From NCBI GenBank assembly GCA_036667875.1, contig JAVWTD010000032.1, positions 1 to 13,680 on the forward strand: a stretch of 13,680 nt of DNA. Direction: 5' to 3'. Shown piece by piece: positions 13,466 to 13,680 of the stretch. Every line of letters begins with the position of its first letter. The first letter of the stretch is position 1. A program made the position numbers and the translations under genes. Origin of the DNA: CAJGDV01 sp036667875 (GTDB lineage Bacteria; Bacillota_I; Bacilli_A; RF39; UBA660). Under the pieces are notes generated by a model. That model ran no database searches and was not told where the DNA came from. It saw only the letters and a program-made list of their open reading frames with translations.

Positions 13466-13636
13466 ATGGCTAAAAAAGTAACAAATACTACTCCATTATT
13501 TGGAAATAAAAGATCACATGCTTTAAATGCTACAAGACATGCTCAAAAACCTAATTATCAAAGAGTTAAATTAGATAATGGTGAGACTGTAGTAATGACT
13601 GCAAGAGAATTAAGAACTTTAAAGAAAGCTGCATAA
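13466..13636 (+). CDS. rpmB: 50S ribosomal protein L28
   Basis: A 56-residue basic protein that is the only plus-strand gene in the window. It reads MAKKVTNTTPLFGNKRSHAL at the N-terminus. Then come NATRHAQKPNYQRVKLDNG and TARELRTLKKA. The GNxRSHAxNA signature and the late ARxLRTLKK match bacterial L28 of the large ribosomal subunit. It has no cysteines, so it is the zinc-free form. AGGAGG (13452-13457) sits eight bases before the ATG, the strongest ribosome binding site in the window. It is slightly shorter than the Bacillus protein (about 62). It is divergent from dnaE with 174 bases between the two starts and stops with TAA. Confidence 0.95.
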   Translation: MAKKVTNTTPLFGNKRSHALNATRHAQKPNYQRVKLDNGETVVMTARELRTLKKAA

Positions 13637-13651
13637 TTGCTGTTTTTTTTT
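13625..13651 (+). terminator. possible terminator after rpmB
   Basis: AAAGC (13625-13629) can pair with GCTgTTT (13639-13645, one bulged G), followed by a run of nine T (13643-13651). The stem is weak and includes the stop codon in its loop. The position and long T run are the main support; a second T run follows at 13655-13661. Confidence 0.35.
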
Positions 13652-13680
13652 GGCTTTTTTTAGAATAGAAAAAAACTAAT

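Noticed and set aside
7..13636. Mycoplasma-type code with TGA read as Trp
   Set aside because: All major proteins reach expected family ends without reading through TGA, and the Trp codon I inspected is TGG.
1..13680. CRISPR array, insertion sequence, prophage, integrase or defence cassette
   Set aside because: I saw no regularly spaced repeats, transposase or integrase motifs, target duplications or phage structural genes. The content is core chromosomal genes.

Overview
The window is a very AT-rich, gene-dense stretch of a low-GC Firmicute chromosome. It carries 14 genes on the minus strand and one, rpmB, on the plus strand at the right end. The gene set (ireB, yrzB, trmR, a T-box leader, AGGAGG-type ribosome binding sites) points to class Bacilli. 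A reduced gut lineage of the RF39/Erysipelotrichales/Mollicutes-relative type is my inference. MltG and the PASTA-kinase substrate IreB imply a peptidoglycan wall, so this is not a classical wall-less mollicute. All 15 stop codons are TAA (13) or TAG (2); the Trp codon I inspected (near position 530) is TGG.

Layout, left to right in window coordinates (transcription mostly runs right to left). Positions 7-1020: exported Cys-paired protein of unknown role. Positions 1105-3717: operon ireB-ruvX-yrzB-mltG-trmR, with a good promoter at 3746-3774, an intrinsic terminator at 1073-1106 and a second terminator-like hairpin between yrzB and mltG. Positions 3780-4724: zinc-ribbon, single-pass membrane protein of unknown function with its own promoter. 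Positions 4816-7910: T-box-controlled operon of a dNMP-kinase-like P-loop protein, a UPF0200-like P-loop protein and an unusually short alanyl-tRNA synthetase. Positions 7869-9011: AI-2E/PerM-family permease. Positions 9074-9736: SanA/YdcF-family protein. Positions 9827-10369: frr. Positions 10415-13291: dnaE. Positions 13466-13636: divergent rpmB.

The block permease - alaS - ireB - ruvX - yrzB - mltG - trmR matches the order I recall in Bacillus subtilis (yrrI-alaS-yrzL-yrrK-yrzB-yrrL-yrrM). Here two kinase-like genes are inserted upstream of alaS and a zinc-ribbon gene between alaS and ireB. The T-box has a GCC (Ala) specifier candidate and a UGGU bulge that would pair with a tRNA ending ACCA. 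Uncharged tRNA-Ala should therefore switch on the two kinases together with AlaRS.

I see no CRISPR array, insertion sequence, prophage or defence island, and I do not claim a new system. The most interesting points are: the Ala T-box driving two P-loop proteins plus a minimal AlaRS that has the editing-site residues but lacks the beta-barrel and C-Ala regions; a DnaE whose PHP domain has lost its metal ligands; extended -10 (TGn) elements in 7 of 8 proposed promoters; and a terminator hairpin ending six bases before the mltG start. No gene-free stretch exceeds 300 bases. The largest are the T-box leader (about 215 bases) and the dnaE/rpmB divergent region (174 bases).
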